From contig WHTH01000013.1 in the NCBI GenBank assembly GCA_009377865.1, forward strand, positions 1 through 64,000: a DNA stretch of 64,000 nt. The letters run 5' to 3'. Shown here one piece after another: positions 39,802 to 48,487 of this stretch. Below the pieces are notes generated by a model. That model did no database searches. It was not told the DNA's origin and worked only from the letters and a program-made list of their open reading frames with translations. The DNA comes from Pseudonocardiaceae bacterium (GTDB lineage: Bacteria > Actinomycetota > Actinomycetes > Mycobacteriales > Pseudonocardiaceae). Each line of letters starts with the position of its first letter. The first letter of the stretch is position 1. Position numbers and translations under genes: made by a program.

Positions 39802-40372
39802 CCGGATGGGGCTCTTGGCGGCCGCAGCAGCGACGGTGGTCGCGGTGGCCGGCTGTTCGGGGCCGCTCAGCGGGACGCCGGCTACCGGTGGCGGGTCGGT
39901 GGAGTCGTCGGCGCCGGCGTTGCCGCCGCGGCCGCAGGTAGTCGATCTGGCGGGGGTGGATCCTTGTTCGTTGCTAACCGAGCAGCAGCAGCTGGAGTTG
40001 GGTACCGACCTTCCGCCGACGTTGGTGGACGCGGATCGGTACGGCAACCCGCGGTGCGACTTCCGCAAGCTTGAGCGCCCCGCGTACGGCTACCGGATGG
40101 GGCCGGTCACCCAGGAGGATGTTTCGGTGTATCTGACCGGGGCGCGGCAGTCGACCGGCGAGGTGGTCTCGGCGGCGGGATTCCCTGCGGTGGCCCACCG
40201 GCTGCCAGGTGATGAGCGGGCCTGCTTCGCGAGCGTGAGCACTAAGCAGGGGCAATACTTGACCGTGCTGTATAGCGAGGGTTCGGGTACCGAGGACCCG
40301 CCAGCGGTGGTGTGTGAGAAGGCCCGGGTGGCCGCGGCGATGGCGACGCAGACGTTGCTGGCGCGGCGCTGA
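39794..40372 (+). CDS. DUF3558-type lipoprotein
   Basis: 192 aa. A signal peptide with lipobox VAVAGC (Cys about residue 20) is followed by a low-complexity linker and the DUF3558 core (VDPCSLLTEQQQLEL.., CDFRKL, ACFASVSTKQGQYLTVLY..). Such proteins are anchored to the membrane and common beside ESX modules in actinobacteria; function unknown. GTG 39794 (overlapping the previous stop) or ATG 39806 may be the start. Confidence 0.85.
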   Translation: MGDRMGLLAAAAATVVAVAGCSGPLSGTPATGGGSVESSAPALPPRPQVVDLAGVDPCSLLTEQQQLELGTDLPPTLVDADRYGNPRCDFRKLERPAYGYRMGPVTQEDVSVYLTGARQSTGEVVSAAGFPAVAHRLPGDERACFASVSTKQGQYLTVLYSEGSGTEDPPAVVCEKARVAAAMATQTLLARR

Positions 40373-40389
40373 GTAAGAGGGACAGGGAT

Positions 40390-41757
40390 ATGACACAGGC
40401 ACCCACGGTGGGGAACTACCTGTTCGAGGGCTACCCGCTGCAAGAGAAGTACAACTGGATGCACACCGGCAGGGGCGCCGAGGCGGCCACATCCGCGCAG
40501 GATGCGGTGAGCAAGATGGCGGCGCGGATGACCGCGTCTGGCGAGAAGATCCGGGAAACCCTGGGGGGTCTTGCGGGTAGTTGGGCTGGGCAGGCGGCGG
40601 CGTCGGCGGGGGAGGCGATGAGTCGGGGTGCCCTCGAGATCGCGCAGGCGGCTGATGGGACGACGAGTGCTGGCCGGTGTGTCGTCGAACTGGGTGAGTC
40701 GTTCAGCACCGCGAAGCGCAATGTGCCCGCGCCGAACGAGGTCCCGACCGGGATGGGTGACGTGTTCCTCTACGGCGGCGCGGAGGCCGTCAAGGCGGGG
40801 TCGTTCGGGGTGTTCGAGCCGCAGTCGCCGCTGCACGAGGCGATGGAACAGCGTGGTGAGCTCGACCGCCAGGCCAACATGGCGCTGAGTGCTCACATGG
40901 AAGGTAGCCGGTCGAGCGTGGAGAGCATGCCTGCGGTGGCTGCCCCGGCCCCGATGGCGGTCTCGACCGCACCGGCGGCCTCGGGTTCCGGTGGAGGTGG
41001 CGGGGCCGTGGCACAGCCGGCTGGTGATGTCCCCTCGCTCGGGGGTGGTGGCAGCGGTGCGGTGGGTACCGGCACGCAGGGCGCGGCTGCGGCCCAGGGG
41101 ACGCCGGTGTCCTCGGCGCCTGCGGCGTCGGCGGGTCCGGGTGGTGGCGCGGGCGCCGGTTCCGGCGGAGCGGCTGGTGGGGTTTCTCCGGGTGTGGCCA
41201 CGCCGGGCGCTGGTGCCGCCGGCGCGGCTGGCGGTGCTGCCGGTTCCCGCCCTGGGGTCACAGGCGGCGGCGCGGCATCGGGTGCCGGCGGTGCGACCGG
41301 CGTGGGTGCCGGAGCTGCTGGCGGGTACCGGTCGGGGTTCGGTGGCGGTTCCGGTGTCAGGGGTGGCTACTCGGGCGCTGGCGCGGGCCGCGCGTTCGGC
41401 GGCGGCGACGCGGGCGCTGGTCGCGGCGGCGCCGCAGGTGTGCGGGGGGCGACCGACGGTGCGGCGTCGGGCCGGGCGGCGGCGGCGGGTCCGTCGGGTG
41501 GCCGTGGCGCCGGCGGGCCGATGATGGGGGCGCCGATGGGTGGCCGCGGGGGCGGCGGCGACGACGACACCGAGCATCGTAACCAGTATGCCGAGCCCGA
41601 GAACGAGATCGTCGGGCGGCTCCCTGCCGCGGCGCCTGCGGTGATCGGGGAGACGCCGTACGAGGAGGAGCGGCGGCTCGAACGGGAGCAAGAGCGGGAG
41701 CGGGAACGCGGCGATGAGGGGACCCAGGAGTGGACCCAACCCAAGTGGGCGGAGTAG
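40390..41757 (+). CDS. PPE/EspB-like ESX substrate
   Basis: 455 aa. The N-terminal 170 residues form a helical domain with the WxG-like turn SWAGQAAAS, and LHEAMEQRGELDRQAN, comparable to PPE/EspB-type domains. The middle (about 190-390) is a very Gly/Ala-rich low-complexity region. The conserved end (about 391-455) is DDDTEHRNQYAEPENEIVGR.. then VIGETPYEEERR. A secreted or surface protein needing the EspG-like chaperone encoded next. Confidence 0.8.
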   Translation: MTQAPTVGNYLFEGYPLQEKYNWMHTGRGAEAATSAQDAVSKMAARMTASGEKIRETLGGLAGSWAGQAAASAGEAMSRGALEIAQAADGTTSAGRCVVELGESFSTAKRNVPAPNEVPTGMGDVFLYGGAEAVKAGSFGVFEPQSPLHEAMEQRGELDRQANMALSAHMEGSRSSVESMPAVAAPAPMAVSTAPAASGSGGGGGAVAQPAGDVPSLGGGGSGAVGTGTQGAAAAQGTPVSSAPAASAGPGGGAGAGSGGAAGGVSPGVATPGAGAAGAAGGAAGSRPGVTGGGAASGAGGATGVGAGAAGGYRSGFGGGSGVRGGYSGAGAGRAFGGGDAGAGRGGAAGVRGATDGAASGRAAAAGPSGGRGAGGPMMGAPMGGRGGGGDDDTEHRNQYAEPENEIVGRLPAAAPAVIGETPYEEERRLEREQERERERGDEGTQEWTQPKWAE

Positions 41758-42530
41758 TCCTGCAGTACGAACTGTCGACCCTCGAGTTCGAGGTGTGCTG
41801 GGAGCTGGCTGCAGTCGGTGAGCCGCCGGCGATCCTCAACGTGCCCTTCACCGGTAAGACCGACACCGAGCGTCGCCAGGTCGTCGCGAATGTCATCGAG
41901 CGGTTGCGTCCCCGCGGGCTGGCCGACCGGCGGGGCCTCGATCGGGATCTCACCGACCTGCTCGCGGTGCTCACCCGCTACACCTGGGCCGCGGAGGCGT
42001 GGCTGGCGCTGGACCGGCCGGTGCGCGCGATGGCCGCTCAGGCCGGCCTCGGTGGCGCGGTCGCCATCATCGACGGTGACCGCGTCGAGTTGCGCGAATG
42101 CTCCGAGCAGGGGCTGCTCGAGGCGCTGGTGGTCGTCGCGGGCATCGTTGCGGGACCGGGCACGCCGGTGCAGCTGCCCGCCGACAACCTGGACATCGCG
42201 GTCCGGGCCGCGGGCCGAGACATGCAACGTCTGGCACGAGAGCTCGTGTCGCTGGGTGTGCACGCCGACGATGCCAACTGCCTGGTGCGGATGTGCGACG
42301 GGCACGAGAAGCTAGCCCAGTTCGGGGTGCTCGTCCGTGGCCGGACCGGACGGCGCACCTCCGGCGAGCGCGTCATCGGGCTGCACGCGACACCGGGTGG
42401 CTGGTACCTGCAGCTGCGGCGCCATCATGCCGGACGCGAAGCGGTCACCGTCGGTCCCGCGCAACCGACTGACGTCGTCGCGCAGCTGCGATCGCTGCTC
42501 GCCGAGACCCGAGAGGTGATGTCCTCGTGA
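41730..42530 (+). CDS. EspG-like ESX chaperone
   Basis: 266 aa; GTG 41730 overlaps the PPE-like gene, with a later GTG at 41745 as alternative. The sequence VLQYELSTLEFEVCWELAAV.. and WYLQLRRHHAGREAVTVGPA match the ESX secretion-associated EspG family, cytosolic chaperones that keep PE/PPE pairs soluble. It closes the substrate module. Confidence 0.85.
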   Translation: MDPTQVGGVVLQYELSTLEFEVCWELAAVGEPPAILNVPFTGKTDTERRQVVANVIERLRPRGLADRRGLDRDLTDLLAVLTRYTWAAEAWLALDRPVRAMAAQAGLGGAVAIIDGDRVELRECSEQGLLEALVVVAGIVAGPGTPVQLPADNLDIAVRAAGRDMQRLARELVSLGVHADDANCLVRMCDGHEKLAQFGVLVRGRTGRRTSGERVIGLHATPGGWYLQLRRHHAGREAVTVGPAQPTDVVAQLRSLLAETREVMSS

Positions 42531-42781
42531 CCTCCCATCTCGCAATCAACGGTGCCGAATCTCCTAGGTATGACGCTTGGTCACGAAGGGTATGCACACG
42601 GGTGACTCCGCTCCTGTCTTGGATCGCGCCGAGGTCATGGTCTAACGGGCAGTTCACAAAGACCTACGCCCTATGTAGTGGCCCAACTGCACTGCTTCGC
42701 AGGCTGGCGCCTAGTTAACTCGATGAGCGAATGAACCCAACCGGTCTCACCGCTTACAAGCACCACAGGGAGGCACACGCC
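42531..42781 (+). other. Spacer before the EspC-like gene; no gene seen
   Basis: 251 nt of visibly lower G+C than the ESX core genes. A 63-codon open frame from a GTG overlapping the EspG-like stop has no family likeness and is not called. AGGGAGG at 42764-42770 is the ribosome-binding site of the next gene. Confidence 0.5.
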
Positions 42782-43129
42782 ATGGGAGCACCTCTACCGC
42801 CCGACAGTCCTGACACCTACGAAGCCGATCTTGAGGCGATGCGACGTGACGCAGGGGTGTGGGACGGCGCTGCCGAGCGCATGAGTGCCGCTCACGCTTC
42901 CGCTCAACAGTTGGCGCTGAGCGGACATGACCTCTCACTAATCTCGCAACACACCAGACTTGACGTCGCCTACCAGGAAATCCACCAATGGGCTGTCGGG
43001 CTCCTTCAGGGTGCGCACACGAACTTGGCTGGTATGGCCAATGCACTGAGAGAATCCGCTGCGGCCTATGAAGCCGAAGAAGCTTCCGCAGCGCGGTCGT
43101 TCGACGAACTCAACCGGGGAGAAAACTGA
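42782..43129 (+). CDS. EspC/WXG100-like ESX secretion-associated protein
   Basis: 115 aa from ATG 42782 after AGGGAGG. Short Pro-rich start, then two helices linked by a VWDG-type turn (residues about 24-27), the EspC/ESX secretion-associated pattern (..AAERMSAAHASAQQLAL.., YQEIHQWAVGLLQGA..). Ends FDELNRGEN. Convergent with the minus-strand pair at 43211-44478. Confidence 0.65.
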   Translation: MGAPLPPDSPDTYEADLEAMRRDAGVWDGAAERMSAAHASAQQLALSGHDLSLISQHTRLDVAYQEIHQWAVGLLQGAHTNLAGMANALRESAAAYEAEEASAARSFDELNRGEN

Positions 43130-43210
43130 CGGTGGCGCTACCGACGCGGCGCCAGTGAGACCCGCGGCGAAGGTAAGGATCGCCGACGGCGGTGTTACTT
43201 CGAGCTGGGT

Positions 43211-43714
43211 TTACTGCGTGCGACGGCGACGGGAGTCGGCGTTATCGGCACCGACTGCGGCGAGGCGCTCGAGTTTCTCGAGCAGATGTCGAGCAAGCAG
43301 TCCGAGTACACCGATCCCGAACAGTCCGATTGCATTTAAGATTCCTACGCCGACGCCCACAAAAATACCATAAACTCCTAATAGTGGTGCAGTCGCCACG
43401 ATCGGGAAACTGAGGTACGTCATTGTTCGCTTAGCCATGGAAGCACGACCAAGGCGCACCATGTCCCCCTTGATGGACGCACTCGTACAAATCAATGTAG
43501 TTATCTGCATGACGACGACCGAAGTTGCCAATGCTCCGACAGAGTACACCCATGCGTACGGCGCCGTGGGAACGCCAACCCCTCGCGCAAACACACCTGA
43601 GCCCACAATGATCAGTCCGAGAGGGGTGATACAGATCATTGCAAAAGTAAGCAGCCGAGTGCGCACCGCATGGCCGCCGCCTGGTGGTAGGGCGACATAA
43701 TTTGACGATGACAT
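43211..43714 (-). CDS. Four-helix membrane protein, possible effector partner
   Basis: 167 aa from ATG 43714; a GTG at 43735 that overlaps the upstream gene is the alternative start. About four hydrophobic segments (LLTFAMICITPLGLIIVGSG, then ..YSVGALATSVVVMQITTLI, FPIVATAPLLGVYGIF, LNAIGLFGIGVLGLL) and a basic tail. No family recognised. It is last in the minus-strand YbaB / WXG-like / membrane set; a protective or partner role for the 252-aa protein is inference from order only. Base composition is unlike the flanking genes. Confidence 0.6.
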   Translation of the reverse strand: MSSSNYVALPPGGGHAVRTRLLTFAMICITPLGLIIVGSGVFARGVGVPTAPYAWVYSVGALATSVVVMQITTLICTSASIKGDMVRLGRASMAKRTMTYLSFPIVATAPLLGVYGIFVGVGVGILNAIGLFGIGVLGLLARHLLEKLERLAAVGADNADSRRRRTQ

Positions 43715-43719
43715 GTCTA

Positions 43720-44478
43720 TCAATCCGCCTGCCACTCGCCCGCTGCGGTCGCCCTGGGCCAGCGATCACCGTCGAAGTCTGGATTGTACCGAGCCTCTTC
43801 ACGCAGGGCTTCTACTTCTATTTTGATTCCTTCAAACTCCTGGAACACAGCCCAGTACCCAGCAAGAATCGTACTGATTGCTGCTACAATCGCAATTGTT
43901 GCCGTCGGCGGGGCCGCGGGCGCAGTAAGCACTCCAGTAACTTCGATAATTGCGGCGACTATGCCGACTGCGGCAGTAGTTAGCCCAATTGCTATCGCTA
44001 TCCAAAAGTTTCTGATTCCCCGACCAGCTTGGTGCAGTGATTCTTTGACCTTTCGCGCGACACCGACCATCGCAGCGAAGGCTGCCTGTTGAGTTCCGAG
44101 CGTGTTTGTGTAGGACTGCGCGGCTGAACCTTTCCAGTAGTCATCAACCTTAAGGCGATCGGCATTAATCCTCTCTTCCGTGTCAGCTGCGGCGCTTCCT
44201 ACCTCGTTGAGCCAACGGTCGCCGGCATCGTATAATGCCCATGGCCAGCCGGGTGATTCGAAGAATTCTTGCATCTTTGTGACGAGTTGATCGTACACTT
44301 CATACATTTTTCGAATGCCAGTTTGAATACTCTCGACGACCCAACCCGGAACTAGTAGGCTTGGAATCTTAGACAGCAGATTGTTAAGGCTTTCTACGAG
44401 CTCATTAGCCTTCGTGCGGATACGGTCGAGGAGCCTCTCGGCCTTGTCGAGGAGTTGTTGGAAATCTGCGCCTGCCAC
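43720..44478 (-). CDS. WXG-superfamily protein with C-terminal membrane segments
   Basis: 252 aa, GTG start with poor Shine-Dalgarno. The N-terminal helices (LLDKAERLLDRIRTKANELV..) lead to a W-x-G turn (DDYWKGSAAQSY, near residue 115), as in WXG100/LXG-type ESX proteins, then two hydrophobic segments (IAIAIGLTTAAVGIVAAIIE.., TATIAIVAAISTILAGYWAV) and an acidic-basic end. G+C is visibly lower and codons such as ATT, AAT, TTA, GAA more common than in neighbours. Probably an ESX-dependent secreted or membrane-inserting protein. Confidence 0.65.
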   Translation of the reverse strand: MAGADFQQLLDKAERLLDRIRTKANELVESLNNLLSKIPSLLVPGWVVESIQTGIRKMYEVYDQLVTKMQEFFESPGWPWALYDAGDRWLNEVGSAAADTEERINADRLKVDDYWKGSAAQSYTNTLGTQQAAFAAMVGVARKVKESLHQAGRGIRNFWIAIAIGLTTAAVGIVAAIIEVTGVLTAPAAPPTATIAIVAAISTILAGYWAVFQEFEGIKIEVEALREEARYNPDFDGDRWPRATAAGEWQAD

Positions 44479-44534
44479 GGGACTCGAGGATGGTGTGTTA
44501 ATTGGTGACCCCTTTCGGCTGCCAGGGAGGTGAG

Positions 44535-45374
44535 TTATCGTGGGTTTAGGCCTAGGCGGCGGAGCAGGGCGTTGGGGTCCGCTGCTAGGTCCTGCAGACG
44601 GGACAGCTTGCCGTCCCCGAGGAAACCGTCGAGTTTCAGTGCGTCGGCCCGCTCGTAGGCTGCGTGGAATGCTTTGGTCAGTTCCCGTGCGAGCAGGCGT
44701 TCATCAGCGCGTTGCATAAGCCGGCGTTGGATGTTCACGTCGACCACTTGGCCTCGACCGGCCATGGTGACTTTGACCAGATGGCTGGGGCTCCGGCCTA
44801 CGACATGTTGCTGTCCTCGACGTTTGACCTCCCGCTCGAGGTCGTCGAGTTCGGCCTCGACATTCTTCAGGAGGGACAGCACCTCTTGAACGGTCCGGCG
44901 GGCCTCCGCATTGTCCGAAAGCCCCGGCGGGCGTACCGGTCCAGTTGTGGTCAGCTCGCCCGAGCCGGCGCCCTCATTGGGCTGGGCACTATGGGATTGT
45001 TCACTTGCGACCGCCTCGGCCCACTGAGCGAGGCGGCGCATGGTCGCGTCCGTGACCGCCTCGAGCACCGCCGCGCTGAGGCCCTGCTCACCAACGGTTC
45101 GTCGCCAGGATTGGTCGATCTCGACGTCGCTGACGTTCCCGTCCCCGCCCACGGTCACGCGGACGGCATGGGTGCCGTTCTGCCCCCGATGCTGTGCCGC
45201 CGGGGCATAGCCTGCGGAAAAGAGCCGCTGGAGGTTTTCGGCGTCGTGGCGCAACTCCTCGAGGTCAGTGATCATCGAGCCGGGATTGTCGGCTGCGGTG
45301 TCGGAATTTTCCTCGTCCCGCTCCTCGTGACGAGGGATACCCATCCTGCGGAAGAACTCGTCGGCGTTGCCCAT
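44535..45374 (-). CDS. Tandem YbaB/EbfC-like protein
   Basis: 279 aa. Two segments have the YbaB-like pattern of a beta hairpin followed by an acidic and helical stretch: VRVTVGGDGNVSDVEID (about 72-88) and VKVTMAGRGQVVDVNIQ (about 201-217), each followed by a helix. YbaB proteins bind DNA as dimers; this one may act as an internal dimer. YbaB-like genes often accompany WXG/EspC genes in actinobacterial ESX-associated modules. It heads the minus-strand set. Confidence 0.7.
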   Translation of the reverse strand: MGNADEFFRRMGIPRHEERDEENSDTAADNPGSMITDLEELRHDAENLQRLFSAGYAPAAQHRGQNGTHAVRVTVGGDGNVSDVEIDQSWRRTVGEQGLSAAVLEAVTDATMRRLAQWAEAVASEQSHSAQPNEGAGSGELTTTGPVRPPGLSDNAEARRTVQEVLSLLKNVEAELDDLEREVKRRGQQHVVGRSPSHLVKVTMAGRGQVVDVNIQRRLMQRADERLLARELTKAFHAAYERADALKLDGFLGDGKLSRLQDLAADPNALLRRLGLNPR

Positions 45375-45649
45375 CCGGCGCCTCCCACACCTTAACCGAG
45401 GACACTTCTGTCGTTGGACCTCAGCCCCGTCTCGCTGCTGGCGCGGGACACCCTAGCAGGGATGGTGCCCGGGGAGTACGCCACCGTTCACGAGGGTGGC
45501 ACTTCTCTCGCGTTTCAGCGGGGGCAGTGCGCTGTGCGATCATGTCTACCGGCGCGGTCGCGCTGGCGGCACGTCTGTCGGCCGGATTCGCTCACGCGGA
45601 GAAGATCCTGCTGACTTGCCCACGAGGTCACTACAATGAGCTCGCGACA
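45375..45649. other. Spacer between the YbaB-like gene and second mycosin; no gene seen
   Basis: 275 nt. The YbaB-like gene starts at its left edge and is read away from it; the mycosin ends at its right edge. It must hold the promoter of the minus-strand YbaB set, but no clear hexamer pair stands out by eye. Confidence 0.4.
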
Positions 45650-47131
45650 CTACCGGCGGTTGAGGGCACGGCCGCGGTAGCCCCTGACGGCGTAGATGAT
45701 CAAGAGTGTCAGGCCGAGCATCCCCAAGCCGATACCTGCGCCGAGGAACGCGACCGTACGCCGCTGCAGATCCTGCTGCGCAGGTGGCGAGACGTTGTCC
45801 AGTCGGGCGGGTTCGATCGGTTCGGGAGGCGCCACCTGGTTGGCGTTCGGGACATCGGACAGTGCCGCCACCGGGTTCACCACGCCGTTGCCCACCGCGT
45901 GGTTGTGCCCTCCCGTGCCGGACGTCACCTGAGCGCTCTGCTCGATTCGCTCCATAACCTCCCGCGCTGTCAGTTGCGGGTAGCGCTCGCGGACCAGCGC
46001 CGCCAGGCCGGATACGTAGGCTGTAGCGAAGCTGGTGCCCCGGATCGTGCCTCGCTGGCCATCGGGCGACGCGAGGGTCGCCGTCAGGCCGGCGCCCACC
46101 GGGTCGAGCGACACGATCCGGGTGCCGGGCGCGGCGACGTCGACCCAGGGCCCGCGGATGCTGAAGTCAGCGGCCTCGCCGGTGCCGGTGTCTGTCGCGG
46201 CAACAGCGAGCACGTCCTCGTCGAACCACGCAGGGGACACGATGGTCGACAGCTCGCCCGGCCCGTTCTGGCGGCAGTTGTCGGTCAGGTTGGCTGCCGC
46301 TGCGACGACGACCACGTCGCGCTCGGCCGCGTAGCGCACGGCGGCCTGTAGGTCGCGGTCGGGGATCGGTGCGCCGGACACGTCGCTGCTCGGGTAGCAG
46401 GCCGCCTCCGAGATGTTGATGACGGAGGCACCGCGCAGCACCGCGCGCACGATTGCCCGCGCCATGCTGGTGGTGTCGCCGGCCAGTACCGATCGGGTCT
46501 GGCCCGGCCTCTCCTGGTCGGGTAGCTGCACCCGATAGAACGTGCTGCCCTGCCGGATCGACAGGATGCGCGCCTCGGGGGCGACACCGACGAAGCCGGC
46601 GTCAGGGTCGGGCGCGGCGGCGATGATGCCGGCGACGACCGTGCCGTGGCCCTCGCAGTCCTCCAGCGCGGTGTCCCCCAGGATGTAATCCCCACCGTCG
46701 TCGAGCTGGTCCGCAAGGCGGGGATGCGGGTTCACCCCGCTGTCGATGACCGCGACGGTCTGTCCCTGTCCGGTTGCGACGCGCTGGGCCTGCTCGATCC
46801 GCAGTCGTTGCTGGGCCGGTGGCGTGGCTTCGATGCTCGGCTGCGCCGGCGCGGCGGTAATGCACGACGAGACCGGCAGCGTGGGACCGACCTGGCCAGG
46901 CGCCTGGTAGGGGAACGTTGAGACCTCCGCCGGCGAGGGGCGCTCGCTCATGGCCACCGGCGGCGGCTGCGACAGCGCCGGTGTCGGTGGCGGCGACGGT
47001 GGGGCCCCGGCCTGGGCGCCGGCCTGCGCTGCAGGGCTGGCCAGGCAGAGCAGTGCGACCGCGACAACCAACGCGGCACGGCGGGCACGTCGCACCGGGG
47101 GGCCGGGGTCCCGATCAGATGCGGTCGCCAC
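45650..47131 (-). CDS. mycP: ESX mycosin protease MycP, second copy
   Basis: 493 aa, GTG start. Triad Asp130 (VIDSG), His162 (EGHGT), Ser367 (GTSFATA), oxyanion Asn281, signal peptide (about 15-41), C-terminal membrane anchor (about 458-482). It parallels the first copy throughout (for example DGGDYILGDT, NISEAACYP, VSPAWFD, GPWVDVAAPGT), so it is a paralog. It has no ecc partner beside it and sits at the far end of the locus, next to rplM but divergent. Confidence 0.95.
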   Translation of the reverse strand: MATASDRDPGPPVRRARRAALVVAVALLCLASPAAQAGAQAGAPPSPPPTPALSQPPPVAMSERPSPAEVSTFPYQAPGQVGPTLPVSSCITAAPAQPSIEATPPAQQRLRIEQAQRVATGQGQTVAVIDSGVNPHPRLADQLDDGGDYILGDTALEDCEGHGTVVAGIIAAAPDPDAGFVGVAPEARILSIRQGSTFYRVQLPDQERPGQTRSVLAGDTTSMARAIVRAVLRGASVINISEAACYPSSDVSGAPIPDRDLQAAVRYAAERDVVVVAAAANLTDNCRQNGPGELSTIVSPAWFDEDVLAVAATDTGTGEAADFSIRGPWVDVAAPGTRIVSLDPVGAGLTATLASPDGQRGTIRGTSFATAYVSGLAALVRERYPQLTAREVMERIEQSAQVTSGTGGHNHAVGNGVVNPVAALSDVPNANQVAPPEPIEPARLDNVSPPAQQDLQRRTVAFLGAGIGLGMLGLTLLIIYAVRGYRGRALNRR

Positions 47132-47290
47132 CGGGCTCCCCTGTCGTCGTCAGCTGCGCACCAGTGCGTTGCGATTGTTCCCGAATGGTTCCGGACCGTT
47201 ACACGCCGGCCCACGGTGGGGCTACCCCCGAACCGTAGCGTCATCGAGCGGTCGGGTCGCTGGGCATCGCCGGTGCGGCCCCGCCCCGTT

Positions 47291-47320
47291 TTGACCCCGG
47301 TATTCGCGGCCGGGTATCTT
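47291..47320 (+). promoter_or_regulatory. Candidate promoter of rplM-rpsI
   Basis: -35 TTGACC (47291-47296), 18-nt spacer, -10 TATCTT (47315-47320). Same architecture as the rpsL promoter. Predicts a leader of about 105 nt. Confidence 0.65.
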
Positions 47321-47331
47321 GAGACTGTTGT

Positions 47332-47368
47332 GCGGGTGTCCGCGCGAACCAGCTGCGCGCACACCCGC
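47332..47368 (+). promoter_or_regulatory. Leader hairpin upstream of rplM
   Basis: GCGGGTGT (47332-47339) pairs with ACACCCGC (47361-47368), continued inside by GCGCG (47342-47346) with CGCGC (47356-47360) after a CC bulge, closed by a 9-nt loop. It lies soon after the predicted transcription start, where L13 autoregulatory structures occur in some bacteria; binding is not shown here. Confidence 0.45.
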
Positions 47369-47430
47369 GCGGGCGCGAACCGCACCGGCACGCCTGACGA
47401 AGCCTGACGAACCCTTGACGAGGTAGATCC

Positions 47431-47874
47431 GTGCGCACGTACAGCCCGAAGCCCGGCGAGGTGGATCACGCCTGGCACGTCATCGATGCCACGGACGTGG
47501 TGCTCGGTCGGCTCGCGAATCAGGCCGCGACGTTGCTGCGGGGCAAGCACAAGCCGACGTTCGCGCGGCACGTCGACACCGGCGACTTCGTGGTGATTGT
47601 CAACGCCGGCAAGGTATCGCTGTCCGGCAATAAGGGCGACCGCAACTTCGTGTACCGGCACAGCGGCCATCCCGGTGGGCTCAAGCAGCGGTCCTTCACC
47701 GAGATGCTCGAGCGCCATCCTGAGCGGTTGGTCGAGAAGGCCATCAAGGGCATGCTGCCCAAGAACAAGCTCGGCCGGGCCATGGCCAAGAAGCTCAAGG
47801 TCTACGCCACCCCCGACCACCCGCACACCGCGCAGCGGCCGCAGCCGTTCGAGATCACCCAGATCGCCCAGTGA
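47431..47874 (+). CDS. rplM: 50S ribosomal protein L13
   Basis: 147 aa, GTG start with ACGAGGTAG upstream. L13 is an early 50S assembly protein and autoregulator in E. coli. Conserved [20 protein letters not shown] and [19 protein letters not shown] are intact. Confidence 0.98.
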   Translation: MRTYSPKPGEVDHAWHVIDATDVVLGRLANQAATLLRGKHKPTFARHVDTGDFVVIVNAGKVSLSGNKGDRNFVYRHSGHPGGLKQRSFTEMLERHPERLVEKAIKGMLPKNKLGRAMAKKLKVYATPDHPHTAQRPQPFEITQIAQ

Positions 47875-47905
47875 GCATGTCACCAGTGAGGATCGCAGAG
47901 ACACC

Positions 47906-48469
47906 GTGAGTACACCCGAGAGCCCGCAGGACGAGAACGAGCAGCTGGCCGATGCCGTTGTGGGCGAGCCCGCCGAGCCGTTGACATCTCAGCCGCTGGC
48001 AGCCCAGCCGCTGGCAGAGCAGTCGTCGCAGCCGGAGCCGACGGTGCCCGAGCCCGTGCGGCCGCCGGCCCCGGTGACCAGGGACCGCCCGATTCAGACC
48101 GTCGGCCGTCGTAAGGAGGCCGTCGTGCGGGTGCGGCTGGTGCCGGGCACCGGCAGCTTCACGCTCAACGGCAAGACGCTGGAGCAGTACTTCCCGAACA
48201 AGGTGCACCAGCAGCTGATCCGTGAGCCGCTGGTGACTGCGGAGCGCTCCGAGTCCTACGACATCGTCGGACTGTTGTCCGGCGGCGGCCCGTCCGGACA
48301 GGCCGGTGCGCTGCGGCTGGGGATCGCGCGGGCGCTCGTGGAGCTCAACGGTGATGACCGTCCCGCGTTGAAGAAGGCCGGTTTCCTGACCCGGGATGCT
48401 CGGGAGAAGGAGCGCAAGAAGTACGGCCTGAAGAAGGCGCGCAAGGCGCCGCAGTACAGTAAGCGCTGA
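47906..48469 (+). CDS. rpsI: 30S ribosomal protein S9 with N-terminal extension
   Basis: 187 aa, GTG start 31 nt after rplM. About 60 residues rich in Glu, Gln and Pro precede the S9 core ([20 protein letters not shown]..). The C-terminal tail reaching P-site tRNA ([12 protein letters not shown]) is intact. The extension contains a [14 protein letters not shown] repeat. Actinobacterial S9 is often extended at the N-terminus. Confidence 0.97.
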   Translation: MSTPESPQDENEQLADAVVGEPAEPLTSQPLAAQPLAEQSSQPEPTVPEPVRPPAPVTRDRPIQTVGRRKEAVVRVRLVPGTGSFTLNGKTLEQYFPNKVHQQLIREPLVTAERSESYDIVGLLSGGGPSGQAGALRLGIARALVELNGDDRPALKKAGFLTRDAREKERKKYGLKKARKAPQYSKR

Positions 48470-48487
48470 TCAGCATCTGACACGCCG

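Larger units (their letters stand above)
47132..47430. other. Divergent spacer between second mycosin and rplM
   Basis: 299 nt with the rplM promoter (47291-47320) and its leader hairpin (47332-47368). The left half presumably drives the mycosin on the other strand, but I see no clear hexamer pair there. No gene. Confidence 0.5.

Noticed and set aside
42527..42718. 63-codon gene coupled to the EspG-like gene
   Set aside because: No motif, no ribosome-binding site and unusual residue composition.
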